DNA of 64,000 nt from UBA1127 sp034422455 (GTDB lineage Bacteria > Chloroflexota > Dehalococcoidia > Lucifugimonadales > UBA1127), in contig DAOUJQ010000013.1 of the NCBI GenBank assembly GCA_034422455.1, positions 62,001 to 126,000 of the forward strand, read 5' to 3'. A program made the translations under genes and the position numbers. Under the pieces are notes generated by a model, which saw nothing but the letters and a program-made list of their open reading frames with translations, did no database searches and was not told where the DNA came from. The first letter of the stretch is position 1. The number at the start of each line of letters is the position of its first letter. Of this stretch, positions 15,917 through 24,192 are shown piece after piece.

Positions 15917-16990
15917 ATGGGCTTCCCGATCTACGGCCCGAAGGGCGTCACGCACTGGGACAGGGAGAACGCCTACCCCGGCGTCACGCTCTACACCACC
16001 ATCGGCGGCGAGCGAGTGCATCTCGTCGACATGGACGGGATGGTGGTCCACGAGTGGACGCCGCCGGAGGGGATGAAGCCCTTCTACGGCTTCCTCCGCG
16101 ACAACGGCAACCTCCTCGTGCGCTGCCACACCGGCACGGAGCCGTGGCAGATGGGCGGCTTCGCGGGCATCATGCTGGAGCAGGACTGGGACGGCAACGT
16201 CCTCTGGCGCTACGACAACCCGGTCATGCACCATGACCACATCGTCCTGCGCAACGGCAACATCATGGTCATCGGCTGGGAGGTCATACCGCCGGAGGTG
16301 GCGGCAAGGGTGCAGGGCGGCGTGCTCTCGGCCCCGGACGGCGGTCCGGGCGAGATGCTTGGCGACTTCCTCCTGGAGCTCACGCCCGACAAGGAAGTCG
16401 TATGGGAATGGCACGGCCACGAGAAGCTGGACCCGGCGCAGGAGGTCATCTGCCCCCGTGAGGCCCGCCACGAGTGGACCCACTGCAACGCCGTCATCGA
16501 GCTCGCCGACGGCAACATCTGCCTGAGCTTCCGGCAGACCAGCCAGGTCATCTTCATCGACAAGGCCACGGGCGACGTCACCTGGCGCTTCGGCCCCGGC
16601 GAGCTCGTCCACCAGCACAACCCCACGCAGCTCGCCAACGGCAACCTGCTCATCTTCGACAACGGCGAGCACCGCCCCGGCCCCGGCATGTACTCCCGCG
16701 TCGTGGAGGTCAACCCGGCCACGGAAGAGATCGAGTGGCAGTTCCGCGGCGACCCGGCGCTCTCCTTCTTCAGCAACGGCATCAGCAGCGCCCAGCGTCT
16801 AGCCAACGGCAACACCTTCATCTGCGATGGCCGCACGGGCCGCCTCTTCGAGGTCACGATGGACGGCGACGTCGTCTGGGAGTTCATCAACCCGGAGGAG
16901 GCCCCCTGGCGCACCGAGAAGCGCAACCGCGCCGTCTTCCGCGCCATCCGCTACCCCGTCGACGGCCCGGAGGTGCGCGGCCGGGTGTAG
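15917..16990 (+). CDS. Arylsulfotransferase-like beta-propeller protein, copy 2
   Basis: A 357-residue paralogue of the proteins at 14739 and 17114, with the same motif series (RYDNPVMHHDHIVLRNG, HEWTHCNAVIEL, SFRQTSQVIF, LVHQHNPTQL). It also shares the closing block YPVDGPEVRGRV. The start at 15917 has AAGGAGA 8 bases upstream; the frame is open far into copy 1 in the alternative reading, which is spurious. It lacks a signal peptide. The leader contains TTGACA at 15837-15842 but no good -10. Divergence from copy 1 is greatest around residues 115-135, where VIPPEVAARVQGGVLSAP replaces the copy 1 loop, possibly a substrate-facing loop. Confidence 0.82.
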   Translation: MGFPIYGPKGVTHWDRENAYPGVTLYTTIGGERVHLVDMDGMVVHEWTPPEGMKPFYGFLRDNGNLLVRCHTGTEPWQMGGFAGIMLEQDWDGNVLWRYDNPVMHHDHIVLRNGNIMVIGWEVIPPEVAARVQGGVLSAPDGGPGEMLGDFLLELTPDKEVVWEWHGHEKLDPAQEVICPREARHEWTHCNAVIELADGNICLSFRQTSQVIFIDKATGDVTWRFGPGELVHQHNPTQLANGNLLIFDNGEHRPGPGMYSRVVEVNPATEEIEWQFRGDPALSFFSNGISSAQRLANGNTFICDGRTGRLFEVTMDGDVVWEFINPEEAPWRTEKRNRAVFRAIRYPVDGPEVRGRV

Positions 16991-17028
16991 CTGATCCGAC
17001 GCAGCAGCATCGCCTCCGTTCAACGGCC

Positions 17029-17058
17029 TTGACACCCTTGGCAGGCTCGGCGAACCTA
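17029..17058 (+). promoter_or_regulatory. Promoter of third arylsulfotransferase-like gene
   Basis: TTGACA at 17029-17034, an 18-base spacer and AACCTA at 17053-17058. It closely matches the element at 14624-14653. Confidence 0.5.
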
Positions 17059-17113
17059 GCGCGCAATCCTTTGGCCAGGTTACGCGCACGATCGGCCCGA
17101 AAGGAGCGGACAC

Positions 17114-18184
17114 ATGGGCTTTGCAGTCTACGGCAACCACGGCGTCACCTACCACGACCCGGAGCGGTCCTTCAACGGCGTCACGCTCTACACCACCATG
17201 GGCGGCGACAACACCAGGCTCATAGACATGAACGGCGATGTCGTGCATGAGTGGACGCCCCCCGCCCCCGCCAGGCCCTTCTACGGCATCCTGCGCGACA
17301 ACGGCAACCTGCTGGTCCGCTGCTATGACAACACGGAGCCCTTCACCGGCGGCGGCTTCGGCGGCGTCCTCGTCGAGCTCGACTGGGACAGCAACGTCCT
17401 CTGGCGCTACGACAACCCCGTCATGCACCACGACCACATCGTGCTCAAGAACGGCAACATCATGGTAATCGGCTGGGAGGAGCTGACCGCGGAGCAGGAG
17501 GCCCGCGTGAAGGGCGGCCGCGAGCGCCCCGGCGAGCGCGAGCACGCCATGCTCGGCGACTTCCTCCTCGAACTCAACCCGGAGAGGGAAATCGTCTGGG
17601 AGTGGCACGGGTACGACAAGCTGGACCCGGAGCAGGAGGTCATCGAGGGCAACGGCATGCGCGGCGAGTGGACCCACTGCAACGGCGTGACCGAGCTCCT
17701 GAACGGCGACATCTGCATCAGCTTCCGCCAGACCAGCCAGATCGTCTTCATCAGCAAGGAGACGGGCGACGTCTACTGGCGCTTCGGCCCCGGCGAGCTT
17801 TCACACCAGCACAACCCCACGCAGCTCGACAACGGCAACCTCCTCATCTTCGACAACGGCGAGAACAGGGCATCGGGCGGCGTCTTCTCCCGCGTCGTGG
17901 AGCTTGACCCGAAGACCGGCGAGATCGTCTGGCAGTTCCGCGGCGACCCCTCGCTCTCCTTCTTCAGCACCGGCATCAGCGGCGCCCAGCGGCTCCCCAA
18001 CGGCAACACCTTCATCTGCGACGGCCGCACCGGACGCCTGTTCGAGGTGACGGCGGAGGGCGACATCGTCTGGGAGTACATGAACCCGGAGATCCGCTTC
18101 TGGCGCGGCGAGAACCACAACCGCGCCGTCTTTCGCGCGCTCCGCTACGCCGTCGACGGGCCGGAGGTGCAGGGCAGGGTTTAG
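17114..18184 (+). CDS. Arylsulfotransferase-like beta-propeller protein, copy 3
   Basis: A 356-residue member of the tandem family. All catalytic-region signatures are kept: RYDNPVMHHDHIVLKNG, GEWTHCNGVTELL, SFRQTSQIVF, LSHQHNPTQLDNGN. The N-terminus GFAVYGNHGVTY is closer to copy 1 than to copy 2. AAAGGAG precedes the ATG. It is predicted cytoplasmic. The triplication with partly conserved promoters points to recent tandem duplication and specialisation on different aryl sulfates or phenols, which is an inference. Confidence 0.82.
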   Translation: MGFAVYGNHGVTYHDPERSFNGVTLYTTMGGDNTRLIDMNGDVVHEWTPPAPARPFYGILRDNGNLLVRCYDNTEPFTGGGFGGVLVELDWDSNVLWRYDNPVMHHDHIVLKNGNIMVIGWEELTAEQEARVKGGRERPGEREHAMLGDFLLELNPEREIVWEWHGYDKLDPEQEVIEGNGMRGEWTHCNGVTELLNGDICISFRQTSQIVFISKETGDVYWRFGPGELSHQHNPTQLDNGNLLIFDNGENRASGGVFSRVVELDPKTGEIVWQFRGDPSLSFFSTGISGAQRLPNGNTFICDGRTGRLFEVTAEGDIVWEYMNPEIRFWRGENHNRAVFRALRYAVDGPEVQGRV

Positions 18185-18277
18185 TTGCCCGCAAGCGATT
18201 CCGCTTTTCGCTGGCAATCTATTGCCGTGGCGTATAAAATTGTGCGAGTCATAGGATCCGCACAAGGGGGTAGTGTG

Positions 18278-20068
18278 ATGTTCACGTGGCAACCCATAGT
18301 GAGGCTAAGCCTGGCGCTGGCCCTTGCCGTTGTCCTCGTCGCAGGGCTCGCCTGCGGCGGCGACTCCGACACGGGAGGGACCACCGCTGTCACGACAGGC
18401 AGCGCAGCGGCCCCGCAGCAGCCGGACGCTCCGGCGGCGGCGGAACAGCCGGAAGGCGTCATGAGCGCACCCGGCGCCGCGCCGACCGCAGTGCCGGCAA
18501 TGGCGCCGCAAGCCGCGCCGGAGGCCATGATGGTCAAGCCGTCGGTCGAGCGGGTGATCGTCGGCATCGTGCCCTTCTCGCAGGAGGCCAACGTCCGCCG
18601 CATCATCGGGCAGATCGCCGCCGTCCAGTTCGACCCAATGGACGAGTCCCTCATCGGCATGGACCCCAACACCGGCCAGCAGGTGCCGGAGCTGGCGTCG
18701 GAGTGGGCGCTGGAAGGCGGAAACGCCTGGCGGATCAAGCTGGAACCGGGCGTCCAGTTCCACAAGGGCTGGGGTGAGGTCACCGTCCAGGACGTCCAGT
18801 TCGCCTATGAGGAGTACATCAAGGACGACGCAGTCGGCGGCGTGCGCGCGCCGTTGCGCCGGGGCGTTGACCGCATTGAAGCCGTCAGCGACCACGAGTT
18901 GCTCATCCATCTGAATCAGTTCGACGCGGACCTGGTCAACCTGCTGTCCCGAGCGCAGCCGGCCGTGTCCATCGTCAGCAAGGCGCACGCCGACGAGATC
19001 GGCCTTGACCCGGACTTTGACGCCGAGCCCGCGGCCGGCACCGGCCCCTACCAGTTCATGGAACGGGAGCAGAACGTCCACTTCCGCTACGAGCGGAATC
19101 CCAATCACCGGAGCATCACCCCGGACTTCCCGGAGCTGGAGTTCCGCTACATGAACGAGGCTTCAACGCGCTTGGCGGCGCTGGTGACCAAGGAAATCCA
19201 CGTGACCAACTTGCCCGATGACCTCTATGCACAGGCCCTCGACGCCGGTATGAAGGTGGTCCAGGGCAGGGCCCCCCTCCGAAGGGCCTTCATGTCCTAC
19301 CAGTGCTGCTACGTGCATGAGGACACCCGCGAGTACCCGATGCACCCGGACTCCCCGTTGCAGGACATCCGCGTTCGCCGCGCCCTGAACAAAGCCGTCA
19401 ACCGAGACGAAATAAACCATGCCCTCCTCGCGAGCAAGGGTGTCCCGATGTACATCAACAACTTCAACCCGTCGCTTGCGGGCTGGTCAGAGTCCTGGGT
19501 GAGCCGGTTCCCGGACGCCTACGGGTACGACCCTGCCGCGGCCCGGAACCTTCTTCGCGAGGCCGGGTACGACTCGAACAACCCGCTGGAGACCCACGTC
19601 CACGTCTTCAAGAGCACCCAGCTGGCCGGCGCGGACGACCTTGCTGAAGTGCTCGGCGCATATCTCCAGGATGTCGGCGTGAAGGTCAACTACGTCCAGG
19701 ACGACCCCGCCACCCGCCGGGCCAGGGGCCGCACCCAGCAGTACACCAACCACCTCTCGCTGGGCACCACCAGCGCGGGCCAGATCGTCGGCTCCAGCGT
19801 CTACACGTCCAACACCTCCTTCTCCCGCTCCGCCACGACGCCGGAGGTCGACGCCAAGTTCCTGGAGATCCGCCGCGAGACCAGCGACGCCCGCCGGGCG
19901 CAGCTCTGGACGGAGTACGGCAACCTCCTCTTTGACAACTACACGCACATGCCCCTCTTCTGGCTGCCCGCCGAGGTCCTGGTCAACCCGGAGGTCGTCA
20001 GCGACTTCGTATGGCCGGGCGCCCTTTCCGGCTTCTGGTCCCACATGTGGGGGCTGAAGTCGACCTAG
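18278..20068 (+). CDS. Solute-binding lipoprotein family 5 (peptide-type)
   Basis: A 596-residue ABC importer binding protein, membrane-tethered. The N-terminus has a hydrophobic signal and the lipobox-like GLAC followed by a Gly/Asp/Thr/Pro-rich tether. The mature domain shows family landmarks: WRIKLEPGVQFHKGWGEVTVQDVQFAYEEY, GTGPYQF, and the late RRALNKAVNRDEIN and AARNLLREAGYD. Length is usual for the family. The ATG at 18278 follows AAGGGGG; an in-frame start at 18185 would put 31 hydrophilic residues before the signal. A TATAAA-like -10 lies near 18232. It stands alone, followed by an inverted repeat, so its transporter partners are elsewhere, possibly the DppD at 37647 or the operon at 49778. 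Confidence 0.88.
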   Translation: MFTWQPIVRLSLALALAVVLVAGLACGGDSDTGGTTAVTTGSAAAPQQPDAPAAAEQPEGVMSAPGAAPTAVPAMAPQAAPEAMMVKPSVERVIVGIVPFSQEANVRRIIGQIAAVQFDPMDESLIGMDPNTGQQVPELASEWALEGGNAWRIKLEPGVQFHKGWGEVTVQDVQFAYEEYIKDDAVGGVRAPLRRGVDRIEAVSDHELLIHLNQFDADLVNLLSRAQPAVSIVSKAHADEIGLDPDFDAEPAAGTGPYQFMEREQNVHFRYERNPNHRSITPDFPELEFRYMNEASTRLAALVTKEIHVTNLPDDLYAQALDAGMKVVQGRAPLRRAFMSYQCCYVHEDTREYPMHPDSPLQDIRVRRALNKAVNRDEINHALLASKGVPMYINNFNPSLAGWSESWVSRFPDAYGYDPAAARNLLREAGYDSNNPLETHVHVFKSTQLAGADDLAEVLGAYLQDVGVKVNYVQDDPATRRARGRTQQYTNHLSLGTTSAGQIVGSSVYTSNTSFSRSATTPEVDAKFLEIRRETSDARRAQLWTEYGNLLFDNYTHMPLFWLPAEVLVNPEVVSDFVWPGALSGFWSHMWGLKST

Positions 20069-20088
20069 CGCCCCATCGATAGCGACAC

Positions 20089-20146
20089 GCGGCCCGTTCC
20101 GTTCGCCCTGAGCCTGTCGAAGGGCCTCACGAACGGAACGGGCCGC
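20089..20146 (+). terminator. Long inverted repeat after the binding-protein gene
   Basis: Perfect 17-bp arms at 20089-20105 and 20130-20146 enclose a B-type dispersed repeat (CCTGAGCCTGTCGAAGGGC). It is placed 20 bases after the stop codon, so it probably ends or slows transcription, although there is no T run. It is also a member of the repeat family listed elsewhere. Confidence 0.6.
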
Positions 20147-20190
20147 AGTTGATTGCAGGCCCTCGAATTCTTCACTCCGCAGGAGGCGCC

Positions 20191-21048
20191 ATGGACATCA
20201 AGGTCCTCATGCTCGGCACCGGCACGCCCCGGCTGCGGCCCCACCGCTGCGGCAGTTCCAGCCTCATCCAGATCGGCGGCGACCACATCCTCATCGACTG
20301 CGGCTACGGCGCCGCGCGGCGCATGGTGGAGAACGGCATCAACCTGCACGACGTCCAGCGGCTGCTCTTCACCCACCACCACTACGACCACAACGTCGAC
20401 TACCCCTCCTTCGTGCTGCACGGACGCACGGGGCGCGAGACGCCGCTCAACGTCTACGGCCCCATCGGCACGGAGAAGCTGTCCAACGACCTCTTCGTGA
20501 CCGGCGGGTTCACCATAGACCTCAACAACCGGCTCAGCCGGGACATCAACCGCGGCACCGTCCTCAGCGGCGTCCAGGACATCGACGCCGGTTTCACCCT
20601 GGAGGGCGACACCTGGAAGCTGACCGCCGAGCGCGCCGACCACTTCACCGTCGGCGGCAACTTCACCCTCTGCTACCGCATCGACACTGACGACGGCTCC
20701 GTCGTCTTCTCCGGCGACACCATCCCCTGCGACGGCATCCGCAAGCTCGCCAAGGGCGCCGACGTGCTGGTCCACGAGGTCTACTGGCAGCCCAATCAGG
20801 GAAAGGACGGCCGCCGCCCATTCACCAAGGAGGACGCCAGCGACACCATGTACGAGGCTTCTCGCCTCACCAAGCACTCCCTGCCGGAGGAGGTCAAGAC
20901 CATCGCCTACGAGGCCGGCGTCAAGCGTCTCGTCCTCACGCACATGTTCACCGACGAGCACCTGGACGAGCTGCAGGGCTACATGCAGCAGGGCGTCGAG
21001 TGCGAGGTCGTCCTCGCCGAGGACCACATGCGCTTTCAGGTGGGGTAG
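20191..21048 (+). CDS. MBL-fold metallo-hydrolase
   Basis: A 285-residue metallo-beta-lactamase-fold hydrolase. The metal-binding motif is FTHHHYDHN (HxHxDH) near residues 66-74. Further ligands come from the FSGDT strand (Asp) and later the LVLTHMFTDEH segment (His). The N-terminal MLGTGTPRLRPHRCGSS resembles the opening of RNase Z/AIM-type members, which act on tRNA precursors or small molecules. The exact substrate cannot be assigned. AGGAGG is 6 bases before the ATG. It lies between a binding-protein gene and the left border of the accessory island. Confidence 0.85.
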   Translation: MDIKVLMLGTGTPRLRPHRCGSSSLIQIGGDHILIDCGYGAARRMVENGINLHDVQRLLFTHHHYDHNVDYPSFVLHGRTGRETPLNVYGPIGTEKLSNDLFVTGGFTIDLNNRLSRDINRGTVLSGVQDIDAGFTLEGDTWKLTAERADHFTVGGNFTLCYRIDTDDGSVVFSGDTIPCDGIRKLAKGADVLVHEVYWQPNQGKDGRRPFTKEDASDTMYEASRLTKHSLPEEVKTIAYEAGVKRLVLTHMFTDEHLDELQGYMQQGVECEVVLAEDHMRFQVG

Positions 21049-21069
21049 TCCGCTCTCCCCCCAACCCCT

Positions 21070-21177
21070 CATACCGGCGGATGCCGGTATCCAGAATCCC
21101 CGCGCCCAACGACATCTGCGATACCCAACTCCCCTCTCGTCGTCGCCCCTGCGCAGGCAGGGGCCCAGAGGGGCGGA
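21070..21177 (+). repeat. Composite dispersed repeat (A plus C modules), left island border
   Basis: The A module begins CATACCGGCGGATGCCGGTA at 21070 and ends CGCGCCCAACG at 21111. The C module at 21138-21177 has CCCCTGCGCAGGCAGGGG followed by CCCAGAGGGGCGGA. The same A-C order and similar spacing are found at 37461-37560 and 62561-62664. This copy and the one at 37461 lie in the same orientation on either side of the lower-GC island. Confidence 0.8.
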
Positions 21178-22265
21178 GGCGTCCCCCGTTCAGCCTGACC
21201 CGAACTCCCCATACTGGCGCATGCCCGAACCGGCGAGGCAATTTGACAGACGCCCTCAGATATTCGTGGGCAGTGGACCTCTAGGATAAACGCCACTCTG
21301 CTTCATGGCCGGGATAAAGGCGGCGACACTCTCCGTTAGCAGGCATAGAGTTCGCCCCGTTTGTCGTAGGGCATATTACGACATTCTGCACGGGATCTCT
21401 CTGTGTGACTTGGACTTCGCCCTACAGTGCCTGATCCTCACACCTATCCTGCTTGGGGGCCACAGAGAGTGGCCAGGAGATTCCCATTGTTCCCGGTATC
21501 TCAGTGTGCCATGGTTGTCGCATACCTCGCCGGAGCTGCGGTTTTCAGGTCACCAACGGCTAGGAAGCAGAAGTGGACATGAGTCATTTCACCAATCCCC
21601 ATCAGGGGCACTGCCTTTGCCGTGTCTGCCTAGGACACGGTCAAGTGCAGACTCAGCAGAAAGAAGAAGGAGAGAAGGCACACCAACGGCGACCGTGTCC
21701 CTACTGCAATTGAATGGCTACAAGGGGAACTCTACACGCTAGGATCCGCTTCCACAACCTCAGCCCACACCACCCCCGGCCGCACACGGTATCACTCTCG
21801 CTATCGCCGCCTGACTCCCTTGATGAGGTGCATAACCTGGGTTGTTGGTAAAGGCGAATACACTGATCGTTGGCCCGACCGTGCTGTTCCTTAGATTGAA
21901 GCTATCCGCTACGACGTGAGTCCCATAAATCTCGATGTGGTAGCTATCGTCAGCAGAATCGTGAGAAGGCATGCACCAGATGTGTACACGATCGTTGGGT
22001 GGGGATAGCGTTAACGGGCGCGATGAGGTGCTGCCTGAATATGTCACTTCCCAAGAGGTGACACCGCCCAGCGGCTAGTGCTAATGGGGGGACATTCGCT
22101 TAAGGCTCGTAAGGAACCAGGACGACGCTTCCTGCCCACTTGTCTCTCTTGTCTCGCTGGGCTATCGTGTGTGGGCTCTGAGCGCCACGCCTCTGTCATT
22201 CCAGAGATGTTGGGAAAGGTGATTGGCTTCTTGCATTATGTAGGACTGATTCACATGGTGGAACA
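21178..22265. other. Left edge of accessory island, mostly non-coding
   Basis: About 1.1 kb where GC drops and the backbone style ends. Apart from the small zinc-ribbon ORF described separately (21579-21713) I see no gene with convincing composition or ribosome site. Short frames at 21305-21742 (plus) and 21760-22047 (minus) lack recognisable features and may be remnants. Confidence 0.45.
21579..21713 (+). CDS. Small putative zinc-ribbon protein (44 aa)
   Basis: Starts MSHFTNPHQGHCLCRVC and ends RRPCPYCN. Two Cys pairs (CRVC and CPYC) are separated by a charged, Gln/Glu/Lys-rich stretch, the layout of a minimal zinc ribbon. The surrounding DNA is lower in GC than the backbone. No strong Shine-Dalgarno is seen (GGAAG is rather far upstream), so expression is uncertain. 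It could be a genuine small island gene or a chance ORF. Confidence 0.42.
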   Translation: MSHFTNPHQGHCLCRVCLGHGQVQTQQKEEGEKAHQRRPCPYCN

Positions 22266-23420
22266 ATGGACTATCCACATCTACGTCTAGTACGTTGGCC
22301 ATTTTCGACAGTGCCCGTCGCAGACTATTGTGATTTCATCGCCGACCGCACAAAACTGGGCGAAGAGATTCAGGGACTTGTATCGGCCTTGTCACGCCAG
22401 GACACTTCTTCCATTCATCTTGTTTGGTCATGGTTCGGCGCTGGCAAAACACACACGCTCTACTATTTCGCCAACCGGGCTAATGCAAGTACAACCAATA
22501 TTCAGCAAGTTCATTCAGTCTATAGCGAGTTTCCTAAGACTGTTCAGTCATTCGTTGACCTTTATCGGTCCTTTGCCTCCGGCCTTGACTTTGAGGAGGT
22601 GATTAACGCCTATCTCGAAATCTCGACAGGACCGGAGGCTGAGCAGTTTACGCGCATCATAATGATGGCGTCGCCGGACCTGGCAACTGCACTTCGAGTA
22701 CTCGCCACAGGTACTTCCATGGATCAAATGACCGCCATGCGGTGGCTACGAGGAGATGCGCTTGCAGCCTCAGAGTTTCGACGTGTAGGCATAGCCAAGC
22801 GAATTAGCACATCCGAGGAAGCTACCCGGATCCTGTCCGCGATAATTCGACTCTTCACTCTGGCTGCGCAGTCTCGCAGGCAAGGCATCTGCAGAATCTT
22901 GTGGCTGTTGGACGAATTCCAAAGGATTGAGAAACTGCCGAACCGACTGCTTCAGGACATAAGCGCGGGACTCCATTCCACCTTTAATGCTACTCCCACG
23001 GGCCTGGCGATTGTGTTGTCTTTCTCTGGCAAGCCCGAAAGAACTCTGCCCAAGTGGCTCACTCCCGAACTCCGTGATCGGGTTTCCCGCACTAGGGTAC
23101 TAATACTGCCGCCGATGATCTCTGACGAGGGCCTTGTCTTTGTGAAAGACGTCCTGGCGCGCTTCCGCACTCCAGAGTACCCACAAACGACGGACCCTTA
23201 TTTCCCGTTTACCGAGGCGTCCTGCCGAACAATACTTGACATCATCCAGCAACACGAGGAGCTAAAACCCCGATCCATCATGTCGGCATTTAAAGCCGTA
23301 TTGGAAGAGGCTGAGGAACTAATCGAAAGCAAGCAAATTGAAGCCATCTCCTCGGACTTTGCCAAGCGCGTTCTGCGTGACTATGTGCCGGTGTCAGAGC
23401 TTAATGGGGATTCCACATGA
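22266..23420 (+). CDS. P-loop ATPase A of putative defence operon
   Basis: A 384-residue ATPase. Walker A is FGAGKTHTL (57-65) and a Walker B-like RILWLLDEF lies near residue 215, followed by a sensor-like GLAIVLSFSGKPERT. The N-terminal WPFSTVPVADYCDFIADR and overall plan resemble ORC/STAND-like bacterial ATPases found in defence loci such as BREX ATP-binding proteins, but I cannot place it in one of them. It is the first gene of a five-gene operon and overlaps the next gene by four bases (ATGA). Lower GC and different codon use than the flanking backbone suggest horizontal transfer. Probable role: an NTP-driven sensor or loader for the nuclease encoded next. Confidence 0.78.
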   Translation: MDYPHLRLVRWPFSTVPVADYCDFIADRTKLGEEIQGLVSALSRQDTSSIHLVWSWFGAGKTHTLYYFANRANASTTNIQQVHSVYSEFPKTVQSFVDLYRSFASGLDFEEVINAYLEISTGPEAEQFTRIIMMASPDLATALRVLATGTSMDQMTAMRWLRGDALAASEFRRVGIAKRISTSEEATRILSAIIRLFTLAAQSRRQGICRILWLLDEFQRIEKLPNRLLQDISAGLHSTFNATPTGLAIVLSFSGKPERTLPKWLTPELRDRVSRTRVLILPPMISDEGLVFVKDVLARFRTPEYPQTTDPYFPFTEASCRTILDIIQQHEELKPRSIMSAFKAVLEEAEELIESKQIEAISSDFAKRVLRDYVPVSELNGDST

Positions 23421-24190
23421 TGACGACGCATCTTCATCAGACGCTTGCACTGTCTGGCATCTTTGAGTTGCTGCAGGACTTAGATCGACTAGGCTCAGTG
23501 ACCATTAACCAAGAACAGATTCTCGCAATCATGACGGAGAGAGGAGTGGAAGACCCTCTTTATGCATTCAAGGAGCTCCTCGGAAGTAGGATTATTGTAC
23601 CCATAGGCGTGGACTTTAGCCTCTCGAGGTTTGGCATCCGTGCAAGTATATTACTTGATGCGCTCAATGGAGGGGATCTCAGGATTGCCTACGACAGGTT
23701 GCGACGTATAGATCGCGGCTTGGTTGCTTACGAGTTGGTTCGCGAGGGTATGACAGACTCGTTCCTTGAGAACTTAAATGATCGTCCAGGGTTCGCTCGG
23801 GTCTATTTGTGTTCACCATGGATTAACTTTAGTCGGCGCAACGCTGAATTACTGACTCATGCCGTACACTTGGCAGAGAGGAGGACGCCAGCCCCTGAAG
23901 TCTTTGTCATAACGCGTCCTGATAGTGATGGGAATGTGCCAAGTGCGGTTTCTCAGTTGTCAGAACTTCAGCCGCGAGTCTTCTTGAATAGCCGACTCCA
24001 TACCAAGCTCTACATACGAGAACCGGGACCTGAAGGCGGATACACAATGGCTGTAGTTGGCTCTCAGAATCTCACCCGGTCCAGCTACTTGGAGCTAGGA
24101 ATCCGAGTAAACTCAGACACGGCAATGGTGAATCAACTAGTGGCTTACTTTTGGGAATTGGCGCACGGTAGCTCAGAAGCGGGAGGATAA
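23417..24190 (+). CDS. PLD-family nuclease-like protein
   Basis: A 257-residue protein with a C-terminal phospholipase D-type active site. LHTKLYI near residues 195-201 gives the HxK motif, followed by VVGSQNLTRSS (the N/S-rich half) and ELGIRV. One HKD motif is present, so a homodimer would be needed for a complete active site, as in Nuc-type and restriction-enzyme PLD nucleases. The N-terminal ~110 residues are helical and may be a DNA- or partner-binding domain. It is coupled to ATPase A by a 4-base overlap, and the next ATPase starts two bases after its stop. It is the only obvious effector in the operon. Confidence 0.8.
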   Translation: MMTTHLHQTLALSGIFELLQDLDRLGSVTINQEQILAIMTERGVEDPLYAFKELLGSRIIVPIGVDFSLSRFGIRASILLDALNGGDLRIAYDRLRRIDRGLVAYELVREGMTDSFLENLNDRPGFARVYLCSPWINFSRRNAELLTHAVHLAERRTPAPEVFVITRPDSDGNVPSAVSQLSELQPRVFLNSRLHTKLYIREPGPEGGYTMAVVGSQNLTRSSYLELGIRVNSDTAMVNQLVAYFWELAHGSSEAGG

Positions 24191-24192
24191 CC

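Noticed and set aside
21305..22290. Plus-strand frames at 21305-21742 and 22078-22290
   Set aside because: No motif, no ribosome site and unusual composition; possible gene remnants but not supportable.
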